This document shows positions 50,163 to 59,055 of a DNA stretch of 59,090 nucleotides, one piece after another. Below the pieces are notes generated by a model. That model made no database searches and was not told the DNA's origin. It was given only the letters and a program-made list of their open reading frames with translations. The stretch spans positions 1-59,090 of the forward strand of contig DATLXH010000147.1 in NCBI GenBank assembly GCA_035576005.1, given 5' to 3'. Numbering within the stretch: the first letter of the stretch is position 1; the number at the start of each line of letters is the position of its first letter. A program made the translations under genes and the position numbers. The DNA is from DATLXH01 sp035576005 (GTDB lineage: Bacteria > Acidobacteriota > Thermoanaerobaculia > Gp7-AA8).

Positions 50163-52960
50163 GCTGCCAGCGCCTCATTCAGCTCGTCTAGTAGGCGCGG
50201 CAGATCCGATCCGAAGAGCTGGTGTGCCCTGCCGAGGCCGCCGCGATGGGTGAACGGGGCGTAGTCGAAGTCGTCCGGCTCGATGCTCAGGCTCGTGGCG
50301 ATGTGATCGCGGATGAGGCCGAGCCAGGTCCTCTGCTCGTTCGTGAAGACGGTCCCGCTCTCGTCCTTCCGTTTCAGCCACTGCTCGTACCGCTCCTGCA
50401 CGGAGTCGGCGAAGGGCGCCAGGAGCGGTTGTTGCTCCAGCGCGAAGCGAACCAGCGCCACGAGGTCCGCGAACCGTCCGGCCTGGGAGCGGCCACTTAC
50501 TTTCGACGGAGCCGTTACCAGGAAGGCGTCCCAGAGTCGGTCCTCGGTCCATGTGGCATTCGTCTCCCGCAGCTTTTTCTCCAGCTCCTTGAGCATCCCC
50601 TCAGTCAGCCGCTGCCGGTAGGGCCTGCTGTAGAGAATCTGCAGGGCGTCGATCTCCGCCTGGTGCGATTCGAGGTAGTCGCGGAACGACTGCACCAGTC
50701 CCGCAGCTTTGTCCTTCGCCGCCGCGTCGAAGCCCTGCGACGCTACTTCGTCCAACGTGAAGATGTCGATGGCCTGTTCCGTCTCCCGCTTCAGCGTCTC
50801 CAGCGTCTCCCGCAGCGCAGGCTTGTCGAACGGTGCGCACGCCGCGGCGATGAGCTCCTGGCGAGCCGCAGCGAACTTCTCCGGCGGAACCGCGTCGGCG
50901 TCTGCGTCCGGATCTCCGGATGCGCGTGCGGCAATTGCGTCGGGGTCGAACGCACTCAGCAGAGCGGCTGCAAGTGCCGCGGGCGTCACACCTCCGGATG
51001 CCTTGACGATGTGCGCGCGTTGATCCGCATCGAGCTCGCGGTCGAGCCGGGCCAGGCGCGACGCGAGCGTTGTCAGAGTGTCCTCGTCGCGTCCTCCCGG
51101 GAAAATTACGCGCTGCAGCAGCGTCTTGAGGGGGATTGTTGGCTGCCGGTCGAGCGGACGCGACTCCGTCTTGTCGCTCTCGCAGACGCCGACGGCATCC
51201 ACGATCACGAAACGAGTCTTGGCGCGTGCCTCAGCACCGGAAACCGCCTGCAGATCGGTCGGTGTGAGGACGCGGGTGCCGCGGCCCTTCATCTGTTCAA
51301 AGTAGACGCGGCTGCGCACGTCGCGCAGAAAGATCAAAACCTCCAGCGGCCGCACGTCGGTCCCGGTGGCGATCATGTCGACGGTCACGGCGACGCGCAG
51401 TGTGGGGGAAAGGCAGAACTCTTTGATCAGCTCTTTGGACTTCGCGGGCTTCCCCGTGACGGGATGCTTCGACTGATACGTGATCTTCTTGCAAAAATCA
51501 TTGCCGCGCCCGAACACCTCGCGGCAGATATGAACAATGTCCTCGGCGTGTGAATCGTCCTTCGCGAAGATCAGGGTCTTCGGGAGGAGCGTGCGGCCGG
51601 GGAAGAGCTCTGTGGTGACGACGTCGCGATAGGCGCTCAGCACGGTGCGGATCTGGTCGGGAACGACCACCGAGCGATCGAGATCAGCCGGCGTGTAGTC
51701 GAGGTCCTGGTCGAGCACGGCCTGTCGCGCCGCGCGCGAGGCCTTACTCCTGTGATCGATGAGCAGACCTTTCTCGACTTTGCCGCCCCGATCGGTCACA
51801 CGCGTGCGGATGCGGTAGACGTCGTATCCGACGTTGACGCCGTCGGCGACCGCTCGGTCATGGTTGTACTCCGCAACGCGGTTCTTGTGAAAGTAGGCGA
51901 TCGTCTGCGGGGCCGGTGTCGCGGTGAGGCCTACGAGAAACGCATCAAAGTACTCGAGCACCTGGCGCCAGAGGTTGTAGATCGAGCGATGACATTCGTC
52001 AGTGATGATGAAGTCAAACTTCTCGATGGGGACGACAGGGTTGTAGACGACATCCTTCGATCGCGTCCCGCCCAGAGCCTGCGCCAGCTCCGCGCCCGTG
52101 AGGTCGTCGGCTCCCTCCGGAAGTTCCTCGCCGCGCAGGATCGAGTAGAGCCGCTGGATCGTGCAGATGGTGACCCGGGCGACGTCGTCGATGTGTCGAG
52201 ACGTGAGGTGCTGCACGTTGTAGAGCTCGGTAAAGAGGCGGCCACTGTCAGGCGTGCGGTAGGTCGCGAACTCGTCGCGGGCCTGCTCGCCGAGGTTGGC
52301 GCGGTCGACAAGGAAGAGGATCCGTTTCGCGTTTGCGTGCTTGATGAGCCGATAGGTGAACGCACAGGCTGTGTAGGTCTTTCCAGCGCCTGTCGCCATG
52401 TGAATGAGGGCGCGCGCGCGGGCCTCGGCAAAGGAACGCTCGAGTCCGTGGATCGCCTCGATCTGACACTCACGCATCCCGGCGGTCGCGAGCGGTGAGG
52501 CGTCAATCATGCGGGTGAGACGGCCGCGCAGCGTATCGGATTGCGAGGCCCATTCCCCGAGGGTCTCGGGACGATGAAATGTAAAGACGGGGCGGGAGCG
52601 AGGGTATGGATCGCGCTCGTCACGGAAGAAGGTTTCGACACCGGTGGACTCGTAGCGGAAGGGGGGCGGATTCTTAAGCTCCGCCGCCAGGTACTCCGGA
52701 AGATTGTCCGCGTAGTTGGTCGACTGATCCGCAATGATGGAGAGAGTCGTTCCTTGCTTCTTCGCCTCGATGACTCCGAGCGGCTTACGATCAAAGAGGA
52801 GAAGGTAGTCGCAGGGCCCGGTCTTGAGCCGCACTTCGCGAAGGGCGATTCCTGGGCCCGCGGAGAAATCTGCGTTTGTCATATCCTGGACCAGCCACCC
52901 GCACTCGGTGAGCTGGGCGTCAATGCTCTGGCGTGCCTGTTGTTCGGGGGCCTTGCGCAT
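50159..52960 (-). CDS. hsdR: Type I restriction endonuclease subunit
   Basis: A 933-residue protein starting the operon. The nuclease domain shows CDYLLLFDRKPLGVIEAKKQ (D...ExK). The translocase has Walker A MATGAGKTYTACAF, FDFIITDECHRSIYNLW (DECH), VGLTATPAP, and helicase motifs VAVTVDMIATGTDVRPLEV and FEQMKGRGTR. The C-terminal part is helical and binds the methylase. It cuts unmethylated DNA after ATP-driven translocation. The promoter should lie in the 97 bases after the upstream secreted-protein gene. All motifs look intact. Confidence 0.95.
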   Translation of the reverse strand: MRKAPEQQARQSIDAQLTECGWLVQDMTNADFSAGPGIALREVRLKTGPCDYLLLFDRKPLGVIEAKKQGTTLSIIADQSTNYADNLPEYLAAELKNPPPFRYESTGVETFFRDERDPYPRSRPVFTFHRPETLGEWASQSDTLRGRLTRMIDASPLATAGMRECQIEAIHGLERSFAEARARALIHMATGAGKTYTACAFTYRLIKHANAKRILFLVDRANLGEQARDEFATYRTPDSGRLFTELYNVQHLTSRHIDDVARVTICTIQRLYSILRGEELPEGADDLTGAELAQALGGTRSKDVVYNPVVPIEKFDFIITDECHRSIYNLWRQVLEYFDAFLVGLTATPAPQTIAYFHKNRVAEYNHDRAVADGVNVGYDVYRIRTRVTDRGGKVEKGLLIDHRSKASRAARQAVLDQDLDYTPADLDRSVVVPDQIRTVLSAYRDVVTTELFPGRTLLPKTLIFAKDDSHAEDIVHICREVFGRGNDFCKKITYQSKHPVTGKPAKSKELIKEFCLSPTLRVAVTVDMIATGTDVRPLEVLIFLRDVRSRVYFEQMKGRGTRVLTPTDLQAVSGAEARAKTRFVIVDAVGVCESDKTESRPLDRQPTIPLKTLLQRVIFPGGRDEDTLTTLASRLARLDRELDADQRAHIVKASGGVTPAALAAALLSAFDPDAIAARASGDPDADADAVPPEKFAAARQELIAAACAPFDKPALRETLETLKRETEQAIDIFTLDEVASQGFDAAAKDKAAGLVQSFRDYLESHQAEIDALQILYSRPYRQRLTEGMLKELEKKLRETNATWTEDRLWDAFLVTAPSKVSGRSQAGRFADLVALVRFALEQQPLLAPFADSVQERYEQWLKRKDESGTVFTNEQRTWLGLIRDHIATSLSIEPDDFDYAPFTHRGGLGRAHQLFGSDLPRLLDELNEALAA

Positions 52961-53057
52961 GATCGGGATGACGGGTACAGGGTAGCGCGTTTTTATTCAG
53001 ATCCGAGCGAGGTGAATTGATGCAGACTGGTCCGATCAGGACGAATTCGATCGGGAT

Positions 53058-53900
53058 TTACAGCGCCGCGGTGCCGGACACGACGAGCGTCGTCCCCTCG
53101 AACCGGACCCCGGAGATCCGCACTCCAATCGCGCTTCCTCTTCTCCCCGCCTCGCTCTGGATCGCACTGCCGATCCTGTTGAGGTTCTGGTCGATGATTC
53201 GTTTGACCTCACCTTCGATGGCGCGCTTGATCTCGGCTTTGTAATTCGTCAGTTCGTTCAGGAAATCGAAGCGACGGCCGAAGAGCGACAAATCCGCGAC
53301 GCCGCGAGCCTGAATGTCGCCAAAGAACGTCACCAGGGAGGGCTTGAATGTAATCTGGCCGTTGGGAAGGGCCGCAGGATAAAGAAGAATCTGCAGCCGG
53401 ATGTTATTGATCTCGACATCCGGAACGGTCTCGTCCTTGAGCCGCTCCATTCGTCCCAGAGGCACACCTTTGATCTCGGTTCCGGAATCTTCAAATCGAA
53501 TCGTGACGATGAATGTTGCCGGCGTGGCGCCCACAGTGATGGTCTGACCCATCCTGACCGTTCCGGCGGGACTGTTGACGAGCGCATCGGGATTGGAGTT
53601 GACGTCATTGACGTAGTAGCGGGCCGACCCGAAGGGACCGAGCGAGAACTCGTGCGGGGGGATCGCAAAGGGAATAACGACCCGTCCCAGCTGGGGGCCC
53701 AGTTGTACGAACGAACCGCTCCTGGGATCCTTCAACCCGGGGGGTGACTGCTGATGCAGCCGGATGATGGTGCCGGAGAACGCCTTCTGCACGATCGTCG
53801 CGAGCTCGGCGCCGTTGATGCGCAGTTCCGTCCCTCGGACAGGGGCTGTCAGAGCTGACGTGGCGACGAGTGCGAGAACCTTGAGCGCATGCGATCTCAT
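53058..53900 (-). CDS. Secreted unknown protein next to PspA locus
   Basis: A 280-residue protein with a signal peptide (SHALKVLALVATSALTAPVR). The rest is beta-rich (GRVVIPFAIPPHEFSLGPFG, TVRMGQTITVGATPATFIVT) with a C-terminal amphipathic helix (YKAEIKRAIEGEVKRIIDQN) and a last beta hairpin (GVRFEGTTLVVSGTA). The pattern loosely recalls lipid-binding or envelope proteins, but I do not recognise a family. ATG 53900 is chosen to keep the signal peptide at the N-terminus; a longer frame to 54131 is not needed. It is divergent from the PspA pair with about 200 bases between. Confidence 0.75.
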   Translation of the reverse strand: MRSHALKVLALVATSALTAPVRGTELRINGAELATIVQKAFSGTIIRLHQQSPPGLKDPRSGSFVQLGPQLGRVVIPFAIPPHEFSLGPFGSARYYVNDVNSNPDALVNSPAGTVRMGQTITVGATPATFIVTIRFEDSGTEIKGVPLGRMERLKDETVPDVEINNIRLQILLYPAALPNGQITFKPSLVTFFGDIQARGVADLSLFGRRFDFLNELTNYKAEIKRAIEGEVKRIIDQNLNRIGSAIQSEAGRRGSAIGVRISGVRFEGTTLVVSGTAAL

Positions 53901-54103
53901 GAGACATTCAACGCTGCTTCGCTGCTGCTCTCTTCCTGTAACCGCGTCGTCGAGGTCTCTCAGAGAGGCGGCGCAATGGTCATCATCGAGTAGCCTCTCC
54001 TGCCCGAAAGAGTAACGCCCGCGCACTCCCGGACGCGGAAAATCTTCGTCTCCCGCCCCGGCTTTGCAGGCGTTACCGCATGCTATGATCGACTGCTCAA
54101 AAC

Positions 54104-54763
54104 ATGTCTGAGAAAAAGAAGTGGGGATCAACGGTCAGGGGCTGGTTTATCGTCCAGGACGAGACGTCCGAAGGTGCCGGCTCGCACTCCTATCCATCGA
54201 TGACTGCTGACCAGGAAGCCATGCTTCAGGACGATGATCAGGACGAACAGCCGCTCGAGGTTTTTCGTACGGCACCGCCCCAGTCGCATGGCGGACAGGT
54301 GGACTTCGATCAGGTGTACCAGTCGGCGGGAGTGGAGGCTGAGGAACGGCAGCGAATCGAACGGACGCTCGAGCTTCTGAACTCGCTGCCGCCCGGTACC
54401 GACGAGACCGTCAAGAAACAGATCGTCCTTGCTTCGCTGCGCGCCTTCGGCGTGCCGATCGAGAACATCATCGAGAGCGGGGCGGAAGAGCTTCAGGCTC
54501 TCGAGGCGTACATACGGGCAGGCGCGAAAGACACCGAGCAGGTGACCGCCGAGGCTGAGCAACGGATCAAACAATACGAACAGGAAATCGTAAAACTCCG
54601 TACGGTGATGCAGGAGCGTGTTGATGAGCAGCATGCAGTCATGCGCGCCTGCAACGTGAAAAAACTGGAAGTCCAGAAGGTGCTCGAGTTTTTCGGTCAG
54701 GAAGCCGTCGCTCGCGTCGTGCGCGAATCGCCCAAATTGCATGAACCCAGAACTAAAACTTAA
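54104..54763 (+). CDS. Unknown coiled-coil protein in operon with PspA
   Basis: A 219-residue soluble protein. The N-terminal 65 residues are polar and acidic (GWFIVQDETSEGAGSHSYPS). The centre (VYQSAGVEAEERQRIERTLE, LLNSLPPGTDETVKKQIVLA, SLRAFGVPIENIIESGAEEL) is helical and the C-terminus is a coiled coil (QRIKQYEQEIVKLRTVMQER) with a single Cys. It is nine bases upstream of the PspA gene, so probably its partner. A TATGAT -10-like box lies at 54084-54089, 14 bases before the ATG. The family is not known to me. Confidence 0.8.
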   Translation: MSEKKKWGSTVRGWFIVQDETSEGAGSHSYPSMTADQEAMLQDDDQDEQPLEVFRTAPPQSHGGQVDFDQVYQSAGVEAEERQRIERTLELLNSLPPGTDETVKKQIVLASLRAFGVPIENIIESGAEELQALEAYIRAGAKDTEQVTAEAEQRIKQYEQEIVKLRTVMQERVDEQHAVMRACNVKKLEVQKVLEFFGQEAVARVVRESPKLHEPRTKT

Positions 54764-54772
54764 AGGACTCAT

Positions 54773-55477
54773 ATGAGCGTGATCTCAAGGCTGGCCAATC
54801 TCTGGAAAGGATTTCTTTCGATCTGGATTTCCGACATCGAAAAAGAACATCCCGAGATCGCGTACGAGAACGCATTGAACTCGATGGTCGGCAAGTACGC
54901 GAAGCTGAAAAGCGCAACCGCGGCGATCATCCGCCGCCGGGAAGATCTTGACGAGCGATACAAGAAGACGACGGCCGAGCTGGCTCAGACGGAAGCCGAG
55001 CTCTCGACCGCGGTCGAGACCAATCAGGATGACCTCGCGGTGATCCTGATCCAGAAGAAAAATCAGTTGATGGCCGATGTGACCGAGATGAAGACGGACA
55101 TGGAGACGGCCCGTTCAGATGCGGACTCGGCAAAGTCCTCTCTGCTTTCGGTGCAGACTGAGATTCGCAAGCTCAAGGCGGAGCGCGACACCATGATGGC
55201 CAGGATGCAGTCCGCTCAGGCGCGCCTGAAAATTCAGGAGCAGCTCGACGGACTGTCGGTTGATGAGGAGGTGCGCGCGCTCGATAACGTTCGTACTCAC
55301 ATCAAAAACACGATCGCCGAAGCAAACCTGGGCAAAGAGCTCTCCGAGTCTTCGCTCGACTCACGACTGTCCAACCTGCGCAACCAGGTCGGCGACGTGC
55401 AGGCCAAGCAGGAGCTCGCCGCGATGAAAGCCCGCAAAGCCGCGCAGCAGGCAGCGCAGGGCCAGAAGACGATGTAG
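54773..55477 (+). CDS. pspA: PspA/IM30 family membrane-stress protein
   Basis: A 234-residue protein that is nearly all coiled coil. It starts with an amphipathic helix (SVISRLANLWKGFLSIWISD), then YENALNSMVGKYAKLKSATA, and has the long hairpin helices of PspA/Vipp1 (ESCRT-III superfamily): AELAQTEAELSTAVETNQDD, LAVILIQKKNQLMADVTEMK, and ending with SSLDSRLSNLRNQVGDVQAK. It would bind the inner face of the membrane and keep it intact under stress. GC-poor start AAAGGACTCAT gives a Shine-Dalgarno. No PspB, PspC or PspF is near; the upstream gene may replace them. Confidence 0.85.
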   Translation: MSVISRLANLWKGFLSIWISDIEKEHPEIAYENALNSMVGKYAKLKSATAAIIRRREDLDERYKKTTAELAQTEAELSTAVETNQDDLAVILIQKKNQLMADVTEMKTDMETARSDADSAKSSLLSVQTEIRKLKAERDTMMARMQSAQARLKIQEQLDGLSVDEEVRALDNVRTHIKNTIAEANLGKELSESSLDSRLSNLRNQVGDVQAKQELAAMKARKAAQQAAQGQKTM

Positions 55478-55520
55478 TTGCGGGCGAGCTCGGCTCTTGT
55501 CGGCAGCGCGAGTTTTGGCG

Positions 55521-55761
55521 GGTGGGTGTAGGGCAGCACGGCGTGCGGCCGACACCCTGATGACTCTCGCGGATGTAGAACAATCACGGAGACGTTCTTA
55601 CGAGAGATGATCTCCGGGCCTCCCTATCCCAGGTCGGGCCGACTTCGAGAAAGATCCCTGGCATGCACGCGCTGGACGGGACCCGCGATCATGTTCGGGA
55701 CAACTGCTCAGGCGAGAGTCATCAGGGTGTCGGCCGCACGCCGTGCGGCCCTACACCCACC
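55521..55761. repeat. 50-bp near-perfect inverted repeat pair between convergent genes
   Basis: 55521-55570 and the reverse complement of 55712-55761 match in 49 of 50 positions; 141 bases lie between. Each arm also holds a smaller palindrome (GGCCGCACGGCGTGCGGCC in the right arm). The pair separates the 3' ends of pspA (+) and the amine oxidase gene (-), like a BIME, and could block transcription from both sides. Confidence 0.9.
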
Positions 55762-55805
55762 CCGGCCGGAACCACCCCGGCCCCACAGGGGAGGACAATC
55801 CGACG

Positions 55806-57434
55806 TCACGCTATCGCGCGTCGCGGCCCGCGTGGCAGTCTGCCGAAGAGTCTCGCCGCTTTCGTGCTCACCATCGACAGGATCGCTTTGGCTACGTCGG
55901 CGCCGGATTGCGCGCCACCATTCATATAGCCCTGGAAATCGGCGCTCGTGTGCTCGCCCGCGAAATGGAGATTTCCAACAGACTCACCCTCGGAACCGGC
56001 GATCGACGTCCACTGTCCCGGCTTGTAGCAGGAGTACGACGCTTTCGTGAATGGGTGGGTCGGCCAGTGCATGCGCGAAACCTTTCCGTTGAGCAGCTCC
56101 GTCGATCCGGGATACGCCCGCTCGAAGCCTGGCATCAGGCGAGACAAAGCCTCCCGGGCTGTTCCCTTGCCGACATCGATTCCGCGTCGCCCACCTGAAA
56201 AGAATGTAATGCCGCCACTTGTCACGGGTTGGAACGCTCCGTTATCCCAGCACAACTGGAACTGTTCATCGGTCAGGGTAGTTCCCCGATAGCCGAGTTT
56301 TCGCCACTGGCGGTTGTGAAACCCGGCCATCACCTTTGCGTTCGTTCCGTATCCGAGCTGATTGATGGCGCGTCGCTTCACCTCGGGAAGGGGAACGCGG
56401 ATGTCCACCTCGCGCAACATCGTGAACGGAAGCGTCAGAACCACGCTCTCGAAATCGCGATCGACGGATTTTCCACTCGGGCCCTCGAAGGTGAGCCTGA
56501 ATCCTGACCCTTTGGATGTGATTGCCTGGAGGCGGTTACGAAGCTCGACCACTCCGCCGAGGCGGGAGGCGAGACCTTCGATCACACGTTCATTGCCACC
56601 CTTCACCGTGTACCGTTCATCACTCTCGCCGAATGTCTTGAAGCCGTCGTCGGTGTCCGTTCCAATCAGAAAAATCAAATTCAATGACGACTGCTCTTCC
56701 GCCTCGAGACCATATTCGGTTACGTAAGCGACCTCGAGGAGCTCACGAATCCAACCGCGAGCGTCGATGCGATCGAGATACTGGGCAATCGAAGTGCGAT
56801 CCAGCTTCTCGCCGTTCCCGTGCTCGCGATAGCTCACCTCTTCACCAAGCGTTTCGGCGTCCGCGGCAATCTGCTTAGCCAGCGGGATGAACGCCTTCAC
56901 GACCTGCTGTTCGGTGAGGTGTTTGCCGTTGAAGAAAAACGCGTCGGACTTTTTCCCATCTTTTTTCTGAAAATCCCACAAGTCGAGCTTGAACTCTTTA
57001 ACAAGGGCCAGCATCTCCTCGTGGCCGCTGTCGATGAACTCCCCGCCCATTTCGGTCGTCAGTCCCTGCGCGAGAAGATTTCGAGCACTGAACATTCTTC
57101 CGCCCACACGGCTCGACGCCTCGAAGACCTGGACGTCCACTCCTGCCTTGCGCAGCTTGTAGGCGCAATTCAGTCCGGCGATCCCGGCGCCTACGATGGC
57201 CGTGCGGGGACGCGACGATCCCTCTTTCGCAAACGCTGTATAGAGATCGGGAGTCGCGGCGACCGCTCCGGCTACAGCCGCGGTCCTGAGAAATAGCCGT
57301 CGCGAAACCTCGGCGGACTGCAGCTCGGAAACGCGTCCGAGAAAATCATCGACTGACGGAGTCCCCGGTTTCGAGGCTGCCGTGGCAAGCTGCATTGAGC
57401 GACGCACGAACGAAAAGAGTGGAGTTCTTGCCAT
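55806..57434 (-). CDS. Tat-exported flavin amine oxidase
   Basis: A 542-residue protein. SRRLFLRTAAVAGAVAATPD near residue 44 is a twin-arginine signal. The FAD-binding motif is TAIVGAGIAGLNCAYKLRKA with VFEASSRVGGRMFSA, then EMGGEFIDSGH. The C-terminal FAD-binding part is LHFAGEHTSADFQGYMNGGA. These are typical of monoamine oxidase/FAD-dependent amine oxidoreductases. It would oxidise an amine in the periplasm; the substrate is unknown. The last few residues run toward the inverted repeat. Start ATG 57434 gives the usual distance to the twin Arg; the frame extends further without homology. Confidence 0.85.
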   Translation of the reverse strand: MARTPLFSFVRRSMQLATAASKPGTPSVDDFLGRVSELQSAEVSRRLFLRTAAVAGAVAATPDLYTAFAKEGSSRPRTAIVGAGIAGLNCAYKLRKAGVDVQVFEASSRVGGRMFSARNLLAQGLTTEMGGEFIDSGHEEMLALVKEFKLDLWDFQKKDGKKSDAFFFNGKHLTEQQVVKAFIPLAKQIAADAETLGEEVSYREHGNGEKLDRTSIAQYLDRIDARGWIRELLEVAYVTEYGLEAEEQSSLNLIFLIGTDTDDGFKTFGESDERYTVKGGNERVIEGLASRLGGVVELRNRLQAITSKGSGFRLTFEGPSGKSVDRDFESVVLTLPFTMLREVDIRVPLPEVKRRAINQLGYGTNAKVMAGFHNRQWRKLGYRGTTLTDEQFQLCWDNGAFQPVTSGGITFFSGGRRGIDVGKGTAREALSRLMPGFERAYPGSTELLNGKVSRMHWPTHPFTKASYSCYKPGQWTSIAGSEGESVGNLHFAGEHTSADFQGYMNGGAQSGADVAKAILSMVSTKAARLFGRLPRGPRRAIA

Positions 57435-57526
57435 GACGAATCCCTTATTCAAGAGGTTGCAAGTGTTAGAACGTTCGCGTCGTTGTAAGCCGAGTCCCTC
57501 GCGTAGCGGGAGGCGCCACACGAGAG

Positions 57527-58606
57527 CTAGGGCAGCAACAGCACCAGGTCGTCGTAGATCAAATCAGGATTGGCGACGCGAGCGGAGTTGAGCTTCCAGA
57601 TCTCTTCCCACCGTCGCGCATCGCCGAGTTTGCTTCGGGCGATGCTGGTCAAAGAATCCCCCGGTCCAACTTTGTGTGTCCTGCGACCAGGAACCGGTTT
57701 CATGAATGCCTCTGATGTGCTGGACAGATAGGTCTTCATGAGCTTTGCGTATTGATCGGAGTCCCGGACTTTCTCGAGGGCCTGGTTGATCTCGTAGATC
57801 AGATCGTAGTTGTTCGTGGCGACCCCGACGGCATACTTTGATTTGTTGAGGTTGTACTTTGCGATCACGGTTTGCGGGTGCTTTTTGATTTCGACCGCGG
57901 CAAATGGATAGTCGTAAACCAATGCGTCGGCCTGACCGCTCTCAACCGCTTCGAACCAGCCCTTATCGCCCGAAAACTTGCGGATGGTCGAACCGGGGAT
58001 ATTCGTCTGCACCCATTTCTCCGCGGCTGGGTCATCGTAGATGGCGATGACCTTCCCGGCGAGGTCCGACAGCTCACGATACTCCGCGACCATTCCTTCC
58101 TGGACGATGAGACAAAGGCCGAAATCGAGATACCCCTGACTCCAGTCGACGCCGCGGATGTCGGGGTCGGGAACGTAGCCGGCCATGATGATGTCGATGT
58201 CTCCCTTCAACAAAAGCGGCGGGAGATCTTCATAGTCCGCCTCGACGACCTTCACGCGATCTGCTCCGATATGTTTGACGATCCTGGCCGCGATCTGGAA
58301 ATCAAACCCATCCTCCTGCTGACTGTCGTTGATGAAATGGAGCGGCGGTGCATCAGGCTCCATCCCCACGCGCAGAACTCCCGACTTGCGGACTTTGGCC
58401 AGAACTCCCCGGATTTCCGGCGGCGGAGGCTGCTCAGCCGCGCTGGTGGTGGCTGAGGGATCGCTTCGATCAACCGGGGCACTTCCCGTGTCTGTCCCCA
58501 TTTGCGACATCTTCGGCAGTCGATCCCGATAGTGAAAAGCCACATACCCGATCATTGCAAGGATGACGAGGGTGATGAATGCCTTGGCGAATCCCGTGAG
58601 CCTCAT
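57527..58606 (-). CDS. Membrane-anchored solute-binding protein with LysM domain
   Basis: A 359-residue protein: membrane helix (AFITLVILAMIGYVAFHY), Pro/Ser-rich linker, a family 3 solute-binding domain (SGVLRVGMEPDAPPLHFIND, GFDFQIAARIVKHIGADRVK, LLLKGDIDIIMAGYVPD, SGQADALVYDYPFAAVEI) and a C-terminal LysM (HKVGPGDSLTSIARSKLGDA, WEEIWKLNSA, DLIYDDLVLLLP). LysM binds peptidoglycan, so the protein may bridge membrane and wall. No permease or ATPase gene follows, so it is probably a sensor or an enzyme-like (MltF-type) relative without the lytic domain. GGAGAAG lies six bases before ATG 58606. It is 92 bases upstream of the amine oxidase gene. Confidence 0.85.
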   Translation of the reverse strand: MRLTGFAKAFITLVILAMIGYVAFHYRDRLPKMSQMGTDTGSAPVDRSDPSATTSAAEQPPPPEIRGVLAKVRKSGVLRVGMEPDAPPLHFINDSQQEDGFDFQIAARIVKHIGADRVKVVEADYEDLPPLLLKGDIDIIMAGYVPDPDIRGVDWSQGYLDFGLCLIVQEGMVAEYRELSDLAGKVIAIYDDPAAEKWVQTNIPGSTIRKFSGDKGWFEAVESGQADALVYDYPFAAVEIKKHPQTVIAKYNLNKSKYAVGVATNNYDLIYEINQALEKVRDSDQYAKLMKTYLSSTSEAFMKPVPGRRTHKVGPGDSLTSIARSKLGDARRWEEIWKLNSARVANPDLIYDDLVLLLP

Positions 58607-58758
58607 GAATATCTTCTCCGAAAACGGACGAGAACCTGCAGGTGGTGCAGTCGGCTCCGCGTTGAAATGACGATCAGGACGAGGGGTGAATTTAGCGACA
58701 TGATACGGAATTGTCCGGTGAACTGGCAAACCGACCGTGTTAGCGGGGACGTGGTTCC

Positions 58759-58853
58759 AGCCCGCATTTCTCACAACTCCTCTGCCCGCACACACGGCGT
58801 GTCATCCCAGGGCGGGTTAACAGCGGGAACGCTGTTGAAGAAGTGATGACACG
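58759..58853. repeat. Half of element A end plus nested hairpins
   Basis: 58759-58781 matches the left terminal repeat of element A with one changed base and one base difference near CTCACAACTCC. No right end follows. At 58800-58852 GTGTCATC pairs with GATGACAC, enclosing a perfect hairpin AACAGCG-GGAA-CGCTGTT (58819-58836). Confidence 0.65.
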
Positions 58854-58872
58854 CGGCGGGACTCGCGCCCGA

Positions 58873-59055
58873 AGGGGCGAATCCCTCTCCCCAGCGGGGA
58901 GAGGGTGGTCGCGTAAGCGACCGGGAGAGGGGCCGCGAGAGATACGAAGACCTCGCTCTTTTCGAAGGACTGGCGAGACTTTCACGCCCCTCTCCCTGCT
59001 TCGCTCCGCTCGCTTCCCTCTCCCCGCCGGGGAGAGGGATTACGCCGCTTCGCGG
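58873..59055. repeat. MITE-like inverted-repeat element B, copy 2
   Basis: Highly similar over its whole length to 8062-8242, with the same outer and inner palindromes. Right end 59016-59055 pairs with the left end from about 58876. The left 8 or so bases differ from copy 1. No gene is present from here to the end of the window. Confidence 0.8.

Noticed and set aside
50222..51553. 443-residue open frame antisense to hsdR
   Set aside because: Arg/Leu-rich shadow frame, no start signal, and hsdR motifs on the other strand are complete.
55571..55711. CRISPR-like or attachment site in the inverted-repeat spacer
   Set aside because: There are only two inverted, not direct, repeats and no integrase or cas gene nearby.
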